This document shows positions 45,601 through 54,056 of a DNA stretch of 64,000 bases, one piece after another. The notes below the pieces were generated by a model. The model was not told the origin of the DNA. It made no database searches and saw only the letters and a program-made list of their open reading frames with translations. The number at the start of each line of letters is the position of its first letter. The first letter of the stretch is position 1. A program made the translations under genes and the position numbers. Origin of the DNA: Parvimonas sp. GTDB taxonomy: Bacteria > Bacillota > Clostridia > Tissierellales > Peptoniphilaceae. The DNA lies in NCBI GenBank assembly GCA_022770425.1, contig JALEHY010000013.1, positions 1-64,000 of the forward strand, given 5' to 3'.

Positions 45601-47996
45601 TTGAAGTTTCAGAAAGATTGGATATATTTGCTAATGATTATGCATTTAATGAAGTCAGATATTCTGTTGATAATATTGTTGGAAATGATATCAGCATAAC
45701 TAATTGGAAAAATGTAATAGATAAGAAAATTGGTATAATGGGAAATTCGGTAATTGGAAAAACAAAAAATGAAAATACTAAGTATATTTCGTTTAAGTTT
45801 GTTGATAAGAAATCAAAAGAAGAAACTAAAACAAAAGACTTTGTTGTTAGATTTAATAATTTTGGTGTAGATACAAATTTTACTTTGTCAAAAGAAGCTA
45901 AGTATGATGCATATGTAATAGAAAAAAATGACCAAAAAGAAATAATCAAAGAAACATCGTTAGGACTTTTGATATATGATTATACCGCTCCGACTGTTAC
46001 ATTTAATTATTCCGATAAAATAACAGATAAAGCATTACAAAAAAATCCGTTAGAGAGTAAAGCGAAGAATTATGTTGAATATACTATGAAATTAAATTCT
46101 GACGGGACAGCAACATACACAGGAAAAGTGTCGGATAATGTTTTTGAACCAAATGAGTTAACACTTACGATAGGAAGTAGAGAAAATAAAGTTTCCATTC
46201 AAAAAGACGGAACTTTTACTTACAAATTAAAGACACCGTCAATAGAACATTTTGATTTTATAAATGTGTCCCAACCAAATTCAACAAATAATTCTGATGT
46301 AAGCACAACAATAGAAGGGCTTGATTTAGCAACAAGTCCTGTTGTAAAAACAAGAGGAAAAGAACGTACATACGTTGTAACTAAATATATTCCTTCTACT
46401 GAAGAAGTCAAATCAGTTGAAGCTCCTTTTAAATTAACCATAGCAAGTAAGTATATACTTGGACTTTCAAACATTAACTCTACAGTAGGAGATACTGTTG
46501 TTGAAAGAGCAGGAAAATATTATTTTAAAATTGATGGTTTTACAAATAAAAGTGACAATGTGGTTTTTGTTGACGGACAATTGGCATCTGTAAACAAAAC
46601 TGTTGATAATGGAACACATTTCGTAAAAGAAATAGAAATTGTTGAAGGAATAAATGATGTAAATATTAGAATTGAATCTAAAGATTCTACTTTGTTAGCA
46701 GATACAAAAGTAAGAGTAATTTTTGATAAGCAGTTACCTAATTTTGTTTTAAAAACTCCTACTCAAGATAAATTTAAAACTGAAGAAACCACTAACGAAA
46801 AAGGCGAAAAGTCAGAAACGGTTTATATTGAAACTTGGGAAGATGTTTTAGAATTTACAGGTAAAATTTCTGATAACGGATTTGGTTATAATTTAACTAT
46901 AAATAATGATTATGTTGTTGGAAATAAAAATTCTTCGGTTTTTGGAGATTCTAAATACGGAAATAACAAAAAAGAGTTTAAAAAACAAGTTAGAGTAAAT
47001 GACGGAGATACTGTTCTTATTAATCTTGAAGATAATTTTGGAAACAAAAAAGAACTTAAATATGTAATTAGAAAAATTGAAAAACCATTTAAAGAAAATG
47101 TTGTTTTAGTAGACAGTATCGAAAAAAATGTTGGGGACACTTTAGATGTTTCGGAATTAATAAAAGAAAATCCTGATAATTATGATTTACAATTTGTTGA
47201 ACAACCTGATTTATCAAAGGCAGGAAATACTATTGTAAAGTTGAGAATAATTTATGATTCTGATAATATTGTTGAAAAAGAAATTCCTCTTACAATAATA
47301 GAAACAATTGAAGAAGTTACAGAAGACAATAAAAAATCTGATGAGGTTTTGGAAAATAATGAAGATACTTCTTTATCTAAAAATTTAGAAAATGAAATAA
47401 TTTCATTAACTGACTTTGCTACTAAATCAAGTATTAAAGGTAAAAAAACAATTTTAGATGGAGGAAAATTCATTGTAACAAGAGAAGACGGAGAAAATGA
47501 TAAACTTCCTAACAGTGATACTACAACTTACAAGTTTGTTTTGAGAAAAGGTGAAGAAAGTATAACAAAATTTGACGAAAAAGTTACTGTTAGCTTTCCT
47601 TTAGATAAATATAATTTAAAAAATATTTACATTGTTAAAGATGGAAATTTAGAAAAGGTAGAATATAAAGTTGAAAAAAATGACCTTTATAGTTATGTAA
47701 GTGTTGATTTGTCAGAACTTTATGATGTAGTTGTTGAATATGAGATAAAAGAGTTGCCTGATGTTATTAAAGAAGACGACGTTAAGCTGGAAATTGATGA
47801 AACTTTAAAAACAGAAGAAGTAAATAGTTCCAACAAAGACGATATAAAAACGGAAACAAAAGATATAAAAACAGATAAACCTGTGACTAAGGAAAATAAA
47901 CAAGGATTAGTTAAAACTAATGTTTCCGGTATGTCTTATTTGTTATTGTCGCTATTCGCTTTTGGTGCTATAATATCATCTAAAAAGAAAAAATAA
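42675..47996 (+). CDS. Large cell-surface subtilisin-like (S8) serine protease, lactocepin/C5a-peptidase type
   Basis: 1773 residues. Signal peptide at 1-25 (KKKIYSFILAIIFVLNIL), then an I9-like propeptide. Catalytic triad Asp141 (IIDSGID), His201 (NHGIHVAG), Ser534 (NGTSMATPHVAG). A PA insert occupies ~380-460 (FALIERGDITFVQKV), and an Fn3-like domain follows (~610-720: FNVSLKNYGNDTVTFDVQ). The rest (~800-1560) is a series of beta-rich extracellular domains. A charged, repeat-like region (~1690-1745) leads to a C-terminal hydrophobic helix and KKKK. No canonical LPXTG is present; LVKTN stands where it should be. Likely degrades host or environmental proteins for amino acids and may act in virulence. 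Confidence 0.92.
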   Translation: MKKKIYSFILAIIFVLNILPTNIVAHDLPLDFVKSYGEDEETVRIIVQVSKKYDINTVKKKVLQYKNTTLKKEFDLLISGFSVEIPSSYVGLIKKIPGVETVTKTTLYYPTMASSKLLTQSIQASKNFSNNGEGMVVSIIDSGIDVKHKDLQTLTNPEKAKIKTPFPLGENNKDTEFTLKVPYGYNFADDSYLVKGLESNHGIHVAGIVGANGSDEEVENKLAIDGVASEVQLLAMKVFSNDPNKKGASDDDIIAAIESSVEHHADIINMSLGSASGFMDDTNPVQRAINAAQEKGVLVVVAAGNDTANFAKNTNTAKTQNLYGRDDFGLVSSPSTAKGALSVASYENTHKFVNFLSFNAEGNLKQFEYKIAQGSYAKEVANMIYVNKGKPEDYTSVGSLNGKFALIERGDITFVQKVINAKNNGAGGVLIFNNEDSEMNGMVLTGAPKDMFVTSANRNVGLEIKQALEKNSNLEVKFNKTLTQVESSIANDFSSFTSWGTTSNLDFKPELSGIGGNVYSLDNDNGYVMENGTSMATPHVAGASAIVYSQLRKDLPGIDNYAVFVKKTLLNTAKIMTDNNYEEKLPFSPRRQGAGLVQTEDAIKNRVLASYENENGDAVGALRSFSGAKTFNVSLKNYGNDTVTFDVQAGKVITTATVNDFVKEVESSANIKSNVTKVTLLPNQIKNVEFTLDASTVTNDFVEGFIEFKSKNEKQPSIHFSYMGYVGDWNFENAFDKLDVEENKGQTLYSDTRLVTILKDPLNPFDQGVIVPLGVEVSPKMEEVTPSQNNFAISPNGDGFADVAIPQIGILRNLENVVFNVLNSEKKVVRKIGGVDFVREQSLSNYQDRVSKNMQFVTYPYIEGLWDGLLYDSKLGGLDVAKDGQYYIQALGRLNKDLPYQELLFPVKVDTVKPKIEIIKTTDNLNYTLTDKGKEVTFKVSDETGITSVYGKVGKTRYEAIKQENGTYKIVIPYNIEVSERLDIFANDYAFNEVRYSVDNIVGNDISITNWKNVIDKKIGIMGNSVIGKTKNENTKYISFKFVDKKSKEETKTKDFVVRFNNFGVDTNFTLSKEAKYDAYVIEKNDQKEIIKETSLGLLIYDYTAPTVTFNYSDKITDKALQKNPLESKAKNYVEYTMKLNSDGTATYTGKVSDNVFEPNELTLTIGSRENKVSIQKDGTFTYKLKTPSIEHFDFINVSQPNSTNNSDVSTTIEGLDLATSPVVKTRGKERTYVVTKYIPSTEEVKSVEAPFKLTIASKYILGLSNINSTVGDTVVERAGKYYFKIDGFTNKSDNVVFVDGQLASVNKTVDNGTHFVKEIEIVEGINDVNIRIESKDSTLLADTKVRVIFDKQLPNFVLKTPTQDKFKTEETTNEKGEKSETVYIETWEDVLEFTGKISDNGFGYNLTINNDYVVGNKNSSVFGDSKYGNNKKEFKKQVRVNDGDTVLINLEDNFGNKKELKYVIRKIEKPFKENVVLVDSIEKNVGDTLDVSELIKENPDNYDLQFVEQPDLSKAGNTIVKLRIIYDSDNIVEKEIPLTIIETIEEVTEDNKKSDEVLENNEDTSLSKNLENEIISLTDFATKSSIKGKKTILDGGKFIVTREDGENDKLPNSDTTTYKFVLRKGEESITKFDEKVTVSFPLDKYNLKNIYIVKDGNLEKVEYKVEKNDLYSYVSVDLSELYDVVVEYEIKELPDVIKEDDVKLEIDETLKTEEVNSSNKDDIKTETKDIKTDKPVTKENKQGLVKTNVSGMSYLLLSLFAFGAIISSKKKK

Positions 47997-48016
47997 TTAA
48001 AGGTTGTATTGATTTA

Positions 48017-48057
48017 AAAACGGGATAATTTATTTTTGTAGAATTATTCCGTTTTTT
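48017..48057 (+). terminator. Terminator after the subtilase gene
   Basis: 14-bp stem AAAACGGGATAATT / AATTATTCCGTTTT with one G-T, 11-nt loop and a T run. Confidence 0.85.
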
Positions 48058-48166
48058 ATTTTTAAAATTCATAAATTAAATGTTGTCAATAAAAAAACTG
48101 TTAAAATTTATGTTAATAATTATTTTTATTGGGTATATTCAAATTATTAAATTTTAGGAGACAGTT

Positions 48167-48556
48167 ATGGACTTTGAATATGCTAAAGTTATTAAAAGTG
48201 ATTTATCGGATATTGATTCAGCAGTAAGTTTGTTGTTAAATGAATTGTCGAATGTTGTAAGAGATGAAGAGATGATGTTTGATATAAGATTGGTCATAAA
48301 CGAAATAATTATAAATAGCTATGAACATGGGAATAAATGCAATAAAGAAAAAGGAATAGATATAAAAGTTTGTGTTAATATGGATTGTATACATATAAAG
48401 GTTAAAGACGAAGGTGACGGAATAAATTATGTTTTTAATGAAGACGGTAAAATTAATTTGACTACCTCAGGTCGTGGACTTAGAATTGTAAAAAATTTGG
48501 TTGATAAATTAGAAATTAATTCTAATGAAATAAGTGCAGTTATAATAAAAAAATAA
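48167..48556 (+). CDS. Anti-sigma regulatory factor (RsbW/SpoIIAB-like ATPase)
   Basis: 129 residues, GHKL kinase fold. The N box is DIRLVINEIIINSYEHGN (~44-61), the G1 box is VKDEGDGINY (~81-90), and the G2 region is TTSGRGLRIVKNLVDKL. These proteins bind a sigma factor and phosphorylate a STAS-domain antagonist. No STAS or sigma gene is adjacent, so this is an orphan; the PAS-PP2C phosphatase at 15547 is a possible partner in the same switch. RBS AGGAG. Confidence 0.85.
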   Translation: MDFEYAKVIKSDLSDIDSAVSLLLNELSNVVRDEEMMFDIRLVINEIIINSYEHGNKCNKEKGIDIKVCVNMDCIHIKVKDEGDGINYVFNEDGKINLTTSGRGLRIVKNLVDKLEINSNEISAVIIKK

Positions 48557-48572
48557 TTTTTTTTAGTTTTAA

Positions 48573-48607
48573 AAGCAAGGATTTAGGAAAAGCCTTGTTT
48601 ATTTTTT
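48573..48607 (+). terminator. Probable terminator after the anti-sigma factor gene
   Basis: 8-bp stem AAGCAAGG / CCTTGTTT (one G-T), 12-nt loop, followed by TATTTTTT. Confidence 0.5.
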
Positions 48608-48629
48608 AGATTTTTTATGATAATTTGTA

Positions 48630-48657
48630 TTGTATTTTTTTGTAGATATGATATAAT
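48630..48657 (+). promoter_or_regulatory. Promoter of floA
   Basis: TTGTAT (48630-48635), 16-bp spacer, TATAAT (48652-48657), ~47 bp before floA. Confidence 0.65.
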
Positions 48658-48704
48658 GTAGTTGTACAGGCGATTTGTACAAAAAATATGAGGAGGTATT
48701 GGTT

Positions 48705-49664
48705 ATGAGAATGTTACCAAAAACTAATAGTTTATTAATTGTTTTGATAGTTGTTTTGGTATTCGGATTTTTCTATTTCGTACCGGTAGGTCTTTGGATT
48801 ACTGCCTTGTTCAGTGGAGTAAAGGTAAAAATTTCGAATCTTATCGGGATGAAACTTAGAAGAGTACGAGCTTCAAAGATAATTTATCCTTTGATTAAAG
48901 CTACTAAGGCAAATGTTGACATTAATATTTCTGAATTAGAAGCACATTATTTAGCAGGTGGGAATGTAAACAACGTAGTTGATGCTTTAATTGCGGCACA
49001 AAAGGCAAATATTGAATTGACTTTCGAAATGGCTACAGCTATCGACCTTGCAGGACGTGATGTGTTGGAGGCGGTACAAGTAAGTGTAAATCCAAAAGTA
49101 ATTAACACACCTAAAATAGCAGCTGTTGCTATGAATGGAATTGAAGTAATAGTTATGGCAAAAGTAACTGTTAGAGCTGATATTTCAAGACTTATAGGTG
49201 GTGCAGGAGAAGAAACTATAATCGCAAGAGTTGGCGAAGGTATAGTAACTACTGTCGGTAGTGCCGAAAGACATAGTCTTGTACTTGAAAATCCTGATGC
49301 AATTTCTGAAACTGTTTTGAAAAAAGGGTTGGATTTAGGAACTGCATTTGAAATTTTATCGATAGATATTGCTGATGTTGATATCGGTAGAAACATAGGG
49401 GCTCAATTGCAAGCCGATCAAGCTGAGGCTGACAAAAAAATTGCTCAAGCTAAGGCTGAGGAAAGACGTGCAATGGCTGTTGCCGTTGAACAAGAAAATA
49501 AGGCTAAGATTGAAGAAATGAAAGCTAAGGTTGTTGAATCTGAAAGTAAGATTCCTCTTGCTATTGCGAAAGCATTTGAAGATGGAAATATTACTGTGTA
49601 TGATTACGAAAAAATTAAAAATTTACAATCTGATACAAAGATGAGAGAATCTCTATCAGAATAG
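48705..49664 (+). CDS. floA: Flotillin-like protein FloA
   Basis: 320 residues from ATG 48705 (AGGAGG 10 nt upstream; the in-frame ATG 30 bp earlier would include the RBS). One N-terminal membrane hairpin/helix (LLIVLIVVLVFGFFYFVPVGLW) is followed by the YqfA signature FSGVKVKISNLIGMKLRRV. The SPFH-like body and an Ala/Glu-rich coiled region (QADQAEADKKIAQAKAEERRAMA) follow. FloA organises functional membrane microdomains in Gram-positives. A small repeat-bearing gene follows after 10 nt, probably in the same operon. Confidence 0.95.
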   Translation: MRMLPKTNSLLIVLIVVLVFGFFYFVPVGLWITALFSGVKVKISNLIGMKLRRVRASKIIYPLIKATKANVDINISELEAHYLAGGNVNNVVDALIAAQKANIELTFEMATAIDLAGRDVLEAVQVSVNPKVINTPKIAAVAMNGIEVIVMAKVTVRADISRLIGGAGEETIIARVGEGIVTTVGSAERHSLVLENPDAISETVLKKGLDLGTAFEILSIDIADVDIGRNIGAQLQADQAEADKKIAQAKAEERRAMAVAVEQENKAKIEEMKAKVVESESKIPLAIAKAFEDGNITVYDYEKIKNLQSDTKMRESLSE

Positions 49665-49674
49665 AGGTGATTTT

Positions 49675-50121
49675 ATGAAAAAATCAAATGATTTTTCATC
49701 ATATTTTGAAAAAATCAAATCAGATTTAAATAATTTAATGAATGAAATTTCTGAATTTGAAAATAATACCGGTAAAGATAAATCTTTGAAAAAATCAAAG
49801 AAAAACAGTAAGACTGTTAAAAATAAATCTTACGGATTTGAAAGTGCTGAAGGGAAATCTAAAATGACATCCTCTATGGAGGGGGTTGGTTATGAAGGTG
49901 TGTCAATGGAAGGAAAATCTATGATGACTTCTTCTATGGAAGGTAAAAGTATGATGAATAATTCCTTTGACGATAAAGATAAAATTTTTGAAGAGTCAAG
50001 TATGTATTTAAATAAAAAAATACAACGAAAAAATAAAAGACTTAAATTGGAAGATAAAAGTAAATTATCTGATGCGATAATTTTATCGGAAATTATTGGA
50101 AAGCCTAAAGCATTAAGATAA
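49675..50121 (+). CDS. FloA-linked hydrophilic protein with SMEGKSMM repeats, unknown function
   Basis: 148 residues, lysine- and serine-rich, no membrane segment. A coiled N-terminus (FEKIKSDLNNLMNEISEFE) precedes a central tandem repeat of units such as EGKSKMTSSM, EGVSMEGKSMM and TSSMEGKSMM (~64-100), and the protein ends in a conserved-looking SDAIILSEIIGKPKALR. From memory this final SEI-(L/I)-GKP motif recurs in short Clostridial proteins placed after floA, but I cannot search here. It is separated from floA by 10 nt with an AGAGGTG RBS. Function unknown; a FloA-associated scaffold is plausible. Confidence 0.7.
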   Translation: MKKSNDFSSYFEKIKSDLNNLMNEISEFENNTGKDKSLKKSKKNSKTVKNKSYGFESAEGKSKMTSSMEGVGYEGVSMEGKSMMTSSMEGKSMMNNSFDDKDKIFEESSMYLNKKIQRKNKRLKLEDKSKLSDAIILSEIIGKPKALR

Positions 50122-50125
50122 AAAT

Positions 50126-50167
50126 AAGGACGTTTGTTAGAATGTTTATTCTGCATAACGTCCTTTT
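50126..50167. terminator. Bidirectional terminator, floA operon / lipoprotein gene
   Basis: 9-bp perfect stem AAGGACGTT / AACGTCCTT with an inner AGAAT / ATTCT pairing, between convergent genes. Confidence 0.8.
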
Positions 50168-50173
50168 AATTTT

Positions 50174-50980
50174 TTAATTTTTGAATTTTATTACATACTT
50201 AGAAATAATACTTATTTTATCTCCTGATTTTAGCTCTATGGATTCTTTTCCTTTATCGAAATACATTTTATTTCCATTTATTACAATATTAGATTCTTCA
50301 GGAATGTCAAATTCGTATTTGCCTTCTTTTAAATCTTCACCGACATCAAAATTTCCTGATGGAAGGTAACCGAGTTTATTGTAATCAATATTATCTTTAA
50401 ATATAATTCCGTTCATATTTTCTAAAATTACAGTAGAAGTTTTATCTTTTGAAAATTTTATTCTATGATAAAATGGGAAGTCCTCCGCATCTACAGACTC
50501 ATATTTGACATTTGACTTTGTATCATCATAGGATATATTACCTTTTCCATGTACTTGAATAATATAATTTCCTTCGTCTAACTTTAAATTTTGTAAAGTT
50601 GTTGACGGATTTAGAGAAAATTCTTCAACTTTTATTTCGTTAGAAGATTCTTTTTTAAAATTTATTATATATTCTTTTTGCATTTTCATTTCTTTTCTAA
50701 GTCTTATTATATCTGATTCAAAAGTCAATTCCACATTTGGATATTCTTTTTTATATTCAGTATAAGTTACTAATATTTTTTCGAATTTATCTTTTTCGTC
50801 ATCAGACAATTCAGTGTAAGATTTTTTTAAAATAGCTGTTTCATTGGAATTTAAAGAAAATTGTGTTTTAGAATTTTTAATTTCATGATTCAATTTATCT
50901 ACAGTTTTAGAACCGCTTGTTCTACAAGAAACTAATAAAAAAGAACATATAATTATAATGTAAAAAAATTTATTTTTCAT
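50174..50980 (-). CDS. Lipoprotein of unknown function
   Basis: 268 residues with an N-terminal signal and lipobox LVSC (Cys ~19), so anchored outside the membrane. Residues ~25-110 are charged and helical; the rest looks beta-rich and has two similar segments: one around LKLDEGNYIIQVHGKGNI (~130-147) and one around DVGEDLKEGKYEFDIPEESNIVINGN (~212-237), each following a '(D/E)-x-GxY' pattern. This suggests two related beta-sandwich units. I do not recognise a named family. Monocistronic on the minus strand with AGGAGC as RBS. Confidence 0.7.
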   Translation of the reverse strand: MKNKFFYIIIICSFLLVSCRTSGSKTVDKLNHEIKNSKTQFSLNSNETAILKKSYTELSDDEKDKFEKILVTYTEYKKEYPNVELTFESDIIRLRKEMKMQKEYIINFKKESSNEIKVEEFSLNPSTTLQNLKLDEGNYIIQVHGKGNISYDDTKSNVKYESVDAEDFPFYHRIKFSKDKTSTVILENMNGIIFKDNIDYNKLGYLPSGNFDVGEDLKEGKYEFDIPEESNIVINGNKMYFDKGKESIELKSGDKISIISKYVIKFKN

Positions 50981-51158
50981 AAAAAGCTCCTCAAAACTTA
51001 TATTTACATATTTTTTTCACATTTATTATAGCATATTTTATAATTCTTTACAAAAATATTTTTTAATGTGGTTGCTTTATTTTCACATTTGTGTTATTAT
51101 AAATAATGTAATATAAAAATATTACATATTTCCTATAAGTATTGGAGGATAAAAGGAT

Positions 51159-51359
51159 ATGAAGGGAACTGTAAAATGGTTCAATGCAACTAAAGGATTT
51201 GGATTTATTTCTACTGAAAATGGAGAAGATGTATTTGTACATTATTCAGCATTAGAAGAAACAGGTGAATTTAGAACTTTAGATGAAGGACAAGCTGTTG
51301 AGTTTGAAATAGTTGACGGTGCAAAAGGTCCTCAAGCTTCTGGTGTTGTTAAATTATAG
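51159..51359 (+). CDS. Cold-shock protein (CspA family)
   Basis: 66 residues, a single S1-like cold-shock domain with both RNA-binding motifs: KGFGFI (RNP1) and VFVHYSAL (RNP2), after the usual MKGTVKWFNATKGFGFI start. It acts as an RNA chaperone. The 5' UTR (~80 nt) is typical of csp genes. The gene ends with a strong hairpin 21 bp after the stop. Confidence 0.96.
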   Translation: MKGTVKWFNATKGFGFISTENGEDVFVHYSALEETGEFRTLDEGQAVEFEIVDGAKGPQASGVVKL

Positions 51360-51380
51360 ATTATAATTTTAATTGGAAGT

Positions 51381-51410
51381 AATCCCCTATATAATAATAG
51401 GGGATTTTTA
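51381..51410 (+). terminator. Terminator after the csp gene
   Basis: Perfect 10-bp stem AATCCCCTAT / ATAGGGGATT with a 6-nt loop and a short T run. Confidence 0.88.
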
Positions 51411-51426
51411 AGTTAAGGAGAAATTT

Positions 51427-52311
51427 ATGGCTAAGATATTGAGATGTATTGATGAACATAATTCTATGCGATTTTTTTTCGCATTTACTGATGATGTTGT
51501 TAGGGAATTTAAAAGAGTACAAAAATCAAGTATTTCTTCTGATATAGAAATGGGAAAAATTTTAACAATGAATACTCTTTTATATTCTGATTTAAAAAAT
51601 AATACGGATAGTATTGATATAAAATTAAAAACTAACGGAAAGTGCGGATTGATAATTTCAAAATTATATAACGGTTCTTTCGTTACAGGTTATTTAGAAA
51701 ATAAAACTTTGGAAAAGTATGATAAAATTTATAAAATAGGGAAAGTTTCAAAAGATTTTATTGGTGATAAAGGAATTATTGTAATAATAAAGGATTTAGG
51801 TCTGAAAACTCCTTATATCGGGCAGACGAATATTATTTCTGAAAACTTGAGTGAAAATTTCAGTAATTACTTTACAAGTTCAAATCAAACTTTAACAAAT
51901 GTACATTTAGATGTGAAACCTTTTAAAAATGAATATGTTTCTTTTGGTTTTATGATGGAGCTTTTACCTAATTATACTGAAAAAGATTTGTCGCAATTTA
52001 AGATTTATTCGGATATGTTTAAGGAAGAGTTGGACAATTACATTAACGGAAATTTTAAAGATGTAAGTTTTTACGATTATATTTGTTCAATATTGGATAT
52101 TTTTAAGATTAGAATAACTGAAGAAAAAATTATTCATTATAAGTGTAGTTGTAATGATGAAAAGATAGATGATATGCTTTTGAGTCTTGGGAAAAAGGAA
52201 CTTGATGATATAATAAATGAAGGCAAAGATATAGAAATTGCTTGCAACTTTTGTGATAAAAAGTATGTCAGAACTAAAGAAGATATAATCAGAATACTAA
52301 AAAATTTGTAA
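51427..52311 (+). CDS. hslO: Redox-regulated chaperone Hsp33
   Basis: 294 residues. The N-terminal core (SMRFFFAFTDDVVREF) and the C-terminal zinc switch with CSC (~239-241) and CNFC (~272-275) match the Hsp33 CxC...CxxC motif. Under oxidative stress the zinc-bound cysteines form disulfides and activate the holdase. RBS AAGGAG; MATE follows after 13 nt, so both may be co-transcribed. Confidence 0.93.
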   Translation: MAKILRCIDEHNSMRFFFAFTDDVVREFKRVQKSSISSDIEMGKILTMNTLLYSDLKNNTDSIDIKLKTNGKCGLIISKLYNGSFVTGYLENKTLEKYDKIYKIGKVSKDFIGDKGIIVIIKDLGLKTPYIGQTNIISENLSENFSNYFTSSNQTLTNVHLDVKPFKNEYVSFGFMMELLPNYTEKDLSQFKIYSDMFKEELDNYINGNFKDVSFYDYICSILDIFKIRITEEKIIHYKCSCNDEKIDDMLLSLGKKELDDIINEGKDIEIACNFCDKKYVRTKEDIIRILKNL

Positions 52312-52324
52312 AATTTGGAGAAAT

Positions 52325-53677
52325 ATGAAAAAAATAGATTTATTAGATGACAATATTTATAAAAATTTATTCAGGCTTTCGTTACCTATTATGATAACGT
52401 CATTTATACAGATGTCATATACTCTTATGGATACGTTTTGGGTTGGGAAACTCGGGACGGAAGCGATAGCGGCTGTTGGAATTGTTGCTTTTATTATGTG
52501 GTTTGCTAATTCTTTAGTTTTAGTTTCAAAAACCGGAATTGAAATAGGTGTAGCTTACAGTATAGGTGCAAAAGATGACAGACAATTTAGAAAATACATT
52601 GATACGTCTTTTGTTATAAATTTAGCTATGTCAACTACTTTTGGACTTCTATTATTTATATTCAGAACGGAAATTATTGCTTTTTTTAATATGAAATCGT
52701 CAATAGTATTAGCTAATGCGGATAAATATTTAAAAATTGTTCTTTTAGGAATGCCGTTTACATTTTTAAATCCTGTTTTTTCAGGTATATTTAACGGATC
52801 GGCTAATAGTAAAGTTCCATTTATTGCAAATTCTTGCGGACTTTTTATAAATATAATTTTAGATCCTTTATTGATTTATGGTTTTTTTGGATTTCCTGAA
52901 TTAGGAATCAGTGGAGCGGCATTTGCGACAACTTTTTCACAAATGGTTGTGACTTTTATATTTTTGATTTTTGCGATTAAGGATTCTAAAATTTTAAAAG
53001 GGTTTAATATGCTCAAAAATTTTGATTATTCGGTATTTAAAGAAGTATTAAAACTTGGAATACCTACTGCATTTAAATCGTGTATATTTGCATTTATATC
53101 TACTGTCTTATTAAGAATAATTGCAAATTGGGGAGAGAGTGCTGTTGCAGCAGAAAATGTTGCTGTTCAGATTGAGGCGATTAACTGGATGACTGTTGAA
53201 GGATTTTCTATTGCTCTTTGTGCACTTGTTGGTCAAAATTACGGTGCAAAAAATTATAAAAATATTACAGACGGTTATAAAAAAGGACTTAAAATTATAT
53301 TGTCAATTGGAATTTTTTGCTCTTTCTTTTTGTATTTTTCTTCCGATTATATAATGAAATTATTTATAAAAACGGACCTAAATACAATAAATATGGGAAT
53401 TAGTTATCTTAAAATTTTAGCTTTTTCTGAAATATTTTTAGCTTTGGAAATTGGAATTTCAGGTATGTTTAATGGGTTAAAAAATACGAAAACTCCTACG
53501 ATAATAAGTACACTTTGTAATGCGCTTAGAATTCCGCTTGCATATTTAGTTTATTATAACGGACTTTCAATAGAGTATATTTGGTTTGTAATTTCATTTT
53601 GTACATTTTTAAAAGGAATGTCGAATTTTATTGCATTTAAGTATTTTATAAAGAAAAATTTTGACTTTTCTTTATAA
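52325..53677 (+). CDS. MATE family efflux transporter
   Basis: 450 residues, about twelve helices. The MATE start LFRLSLPIMITSFIQMSYTLMDTFWVGKLG, shown here in part as SLPIMITSFIQMSYTLMD, carries the conserved pattern; the second half repeats it (LKLGIPTAFKSCIFAFIST) and has the GQNYGAKNYKN motif. MATE proteins export cationic drugs or metabolites with Na+ or H+. RBS TTGGAG. It is the last gene before the leuS T-box region; no clear terminator separates them. Confidence 0.93.
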   Translation: MKKIDLLDDNIYKNLFRLSLPIMITSFIQMSYTLMDTFWVGKLGTEAIAAVGIVAFIMWFANSLVLVSKTGIEIGVAYSIGAKDDRQFRKYIDTSFVINLAMSTTFGLLLFIFRTEIIAFFNMKSSIVLANADKYLKIVLLGMPFTFLNPVFSGIFNGSANSKVPFIANSCGLFINIILDPLLIYGFFGFPELGISGAAFATTFSQMVVTFIFLIFAIKDSKILKGFNMLKNFDYSVFKEVLKLGIPTAFKSCIFAFISTVLLRIIANWGESAVAAENVAVQIEAINWMTVEGFSIALCALVGQNYGAKNYKNITDGYKKGLKIILSIGIFCSFFLYFSSDYIMKLFIKTDLNTINMGISYLKILAFSEIFLALEIGISGMFNGLKNTKTPTIISTLCNALRIPLAYLVYYNGLSIEYIWFVISFCTFLKGMSNFIAFKYFIKKNFDFSL

Positions 53678-53682
53678 AACTA

Positions 53683-53940
53683 TTGAAAAAAAATAGATTT
53701 TGTGTTATAGTATTTTTATTATTTTTATTTTATAAAATTGTTGATTAAAAGTAGTAAATAAAACGAAATTCAAAGAGAGCTGTTGGTTGGTGTTAAACAG
53801 TAATTTTATTTTATTGAACTTGTTTATGAAATGTTTATGCCGTTGATTACGTTATAATCAAAAAGTGAGTGTATACTAATTAGAGTGGTACCGCGGAAAT
53901 AACAACTTTCGTCTCTTTGTGAGACGGAAGTTTTTTTATT
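53683..53940 (+). promoter_or_regulatory. leuS promoter and T-box leader
   Basis: Promoter TTGAAA (53683-53688), 17-bp spacer, TATAGT (53706-53711). The leader contains the T-box AGTGGTACCGCGG (53883-53895) and a 12-bp terminator hairpin AACTTTCGTCTC / GAGACGGAAGTT with T run (53903-53937). A CTT Leu codon in GAACTTGT near 53819 is a candidate specifier, but the specifier loop was not modelled. Uncharged tRNA-Leu should prevent termination. Confidence 0.9.
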
Positions 53941-54056
53941 TTTTATTATAAAACAGCAAGTTTTAATTTGTTATTTGATTAAATATATCTATGGTAAATA
54001 AAATTTTTATTGTCAAATTTTAAAATTAAAATATAAATCGGATTTTGGAGGTATTT

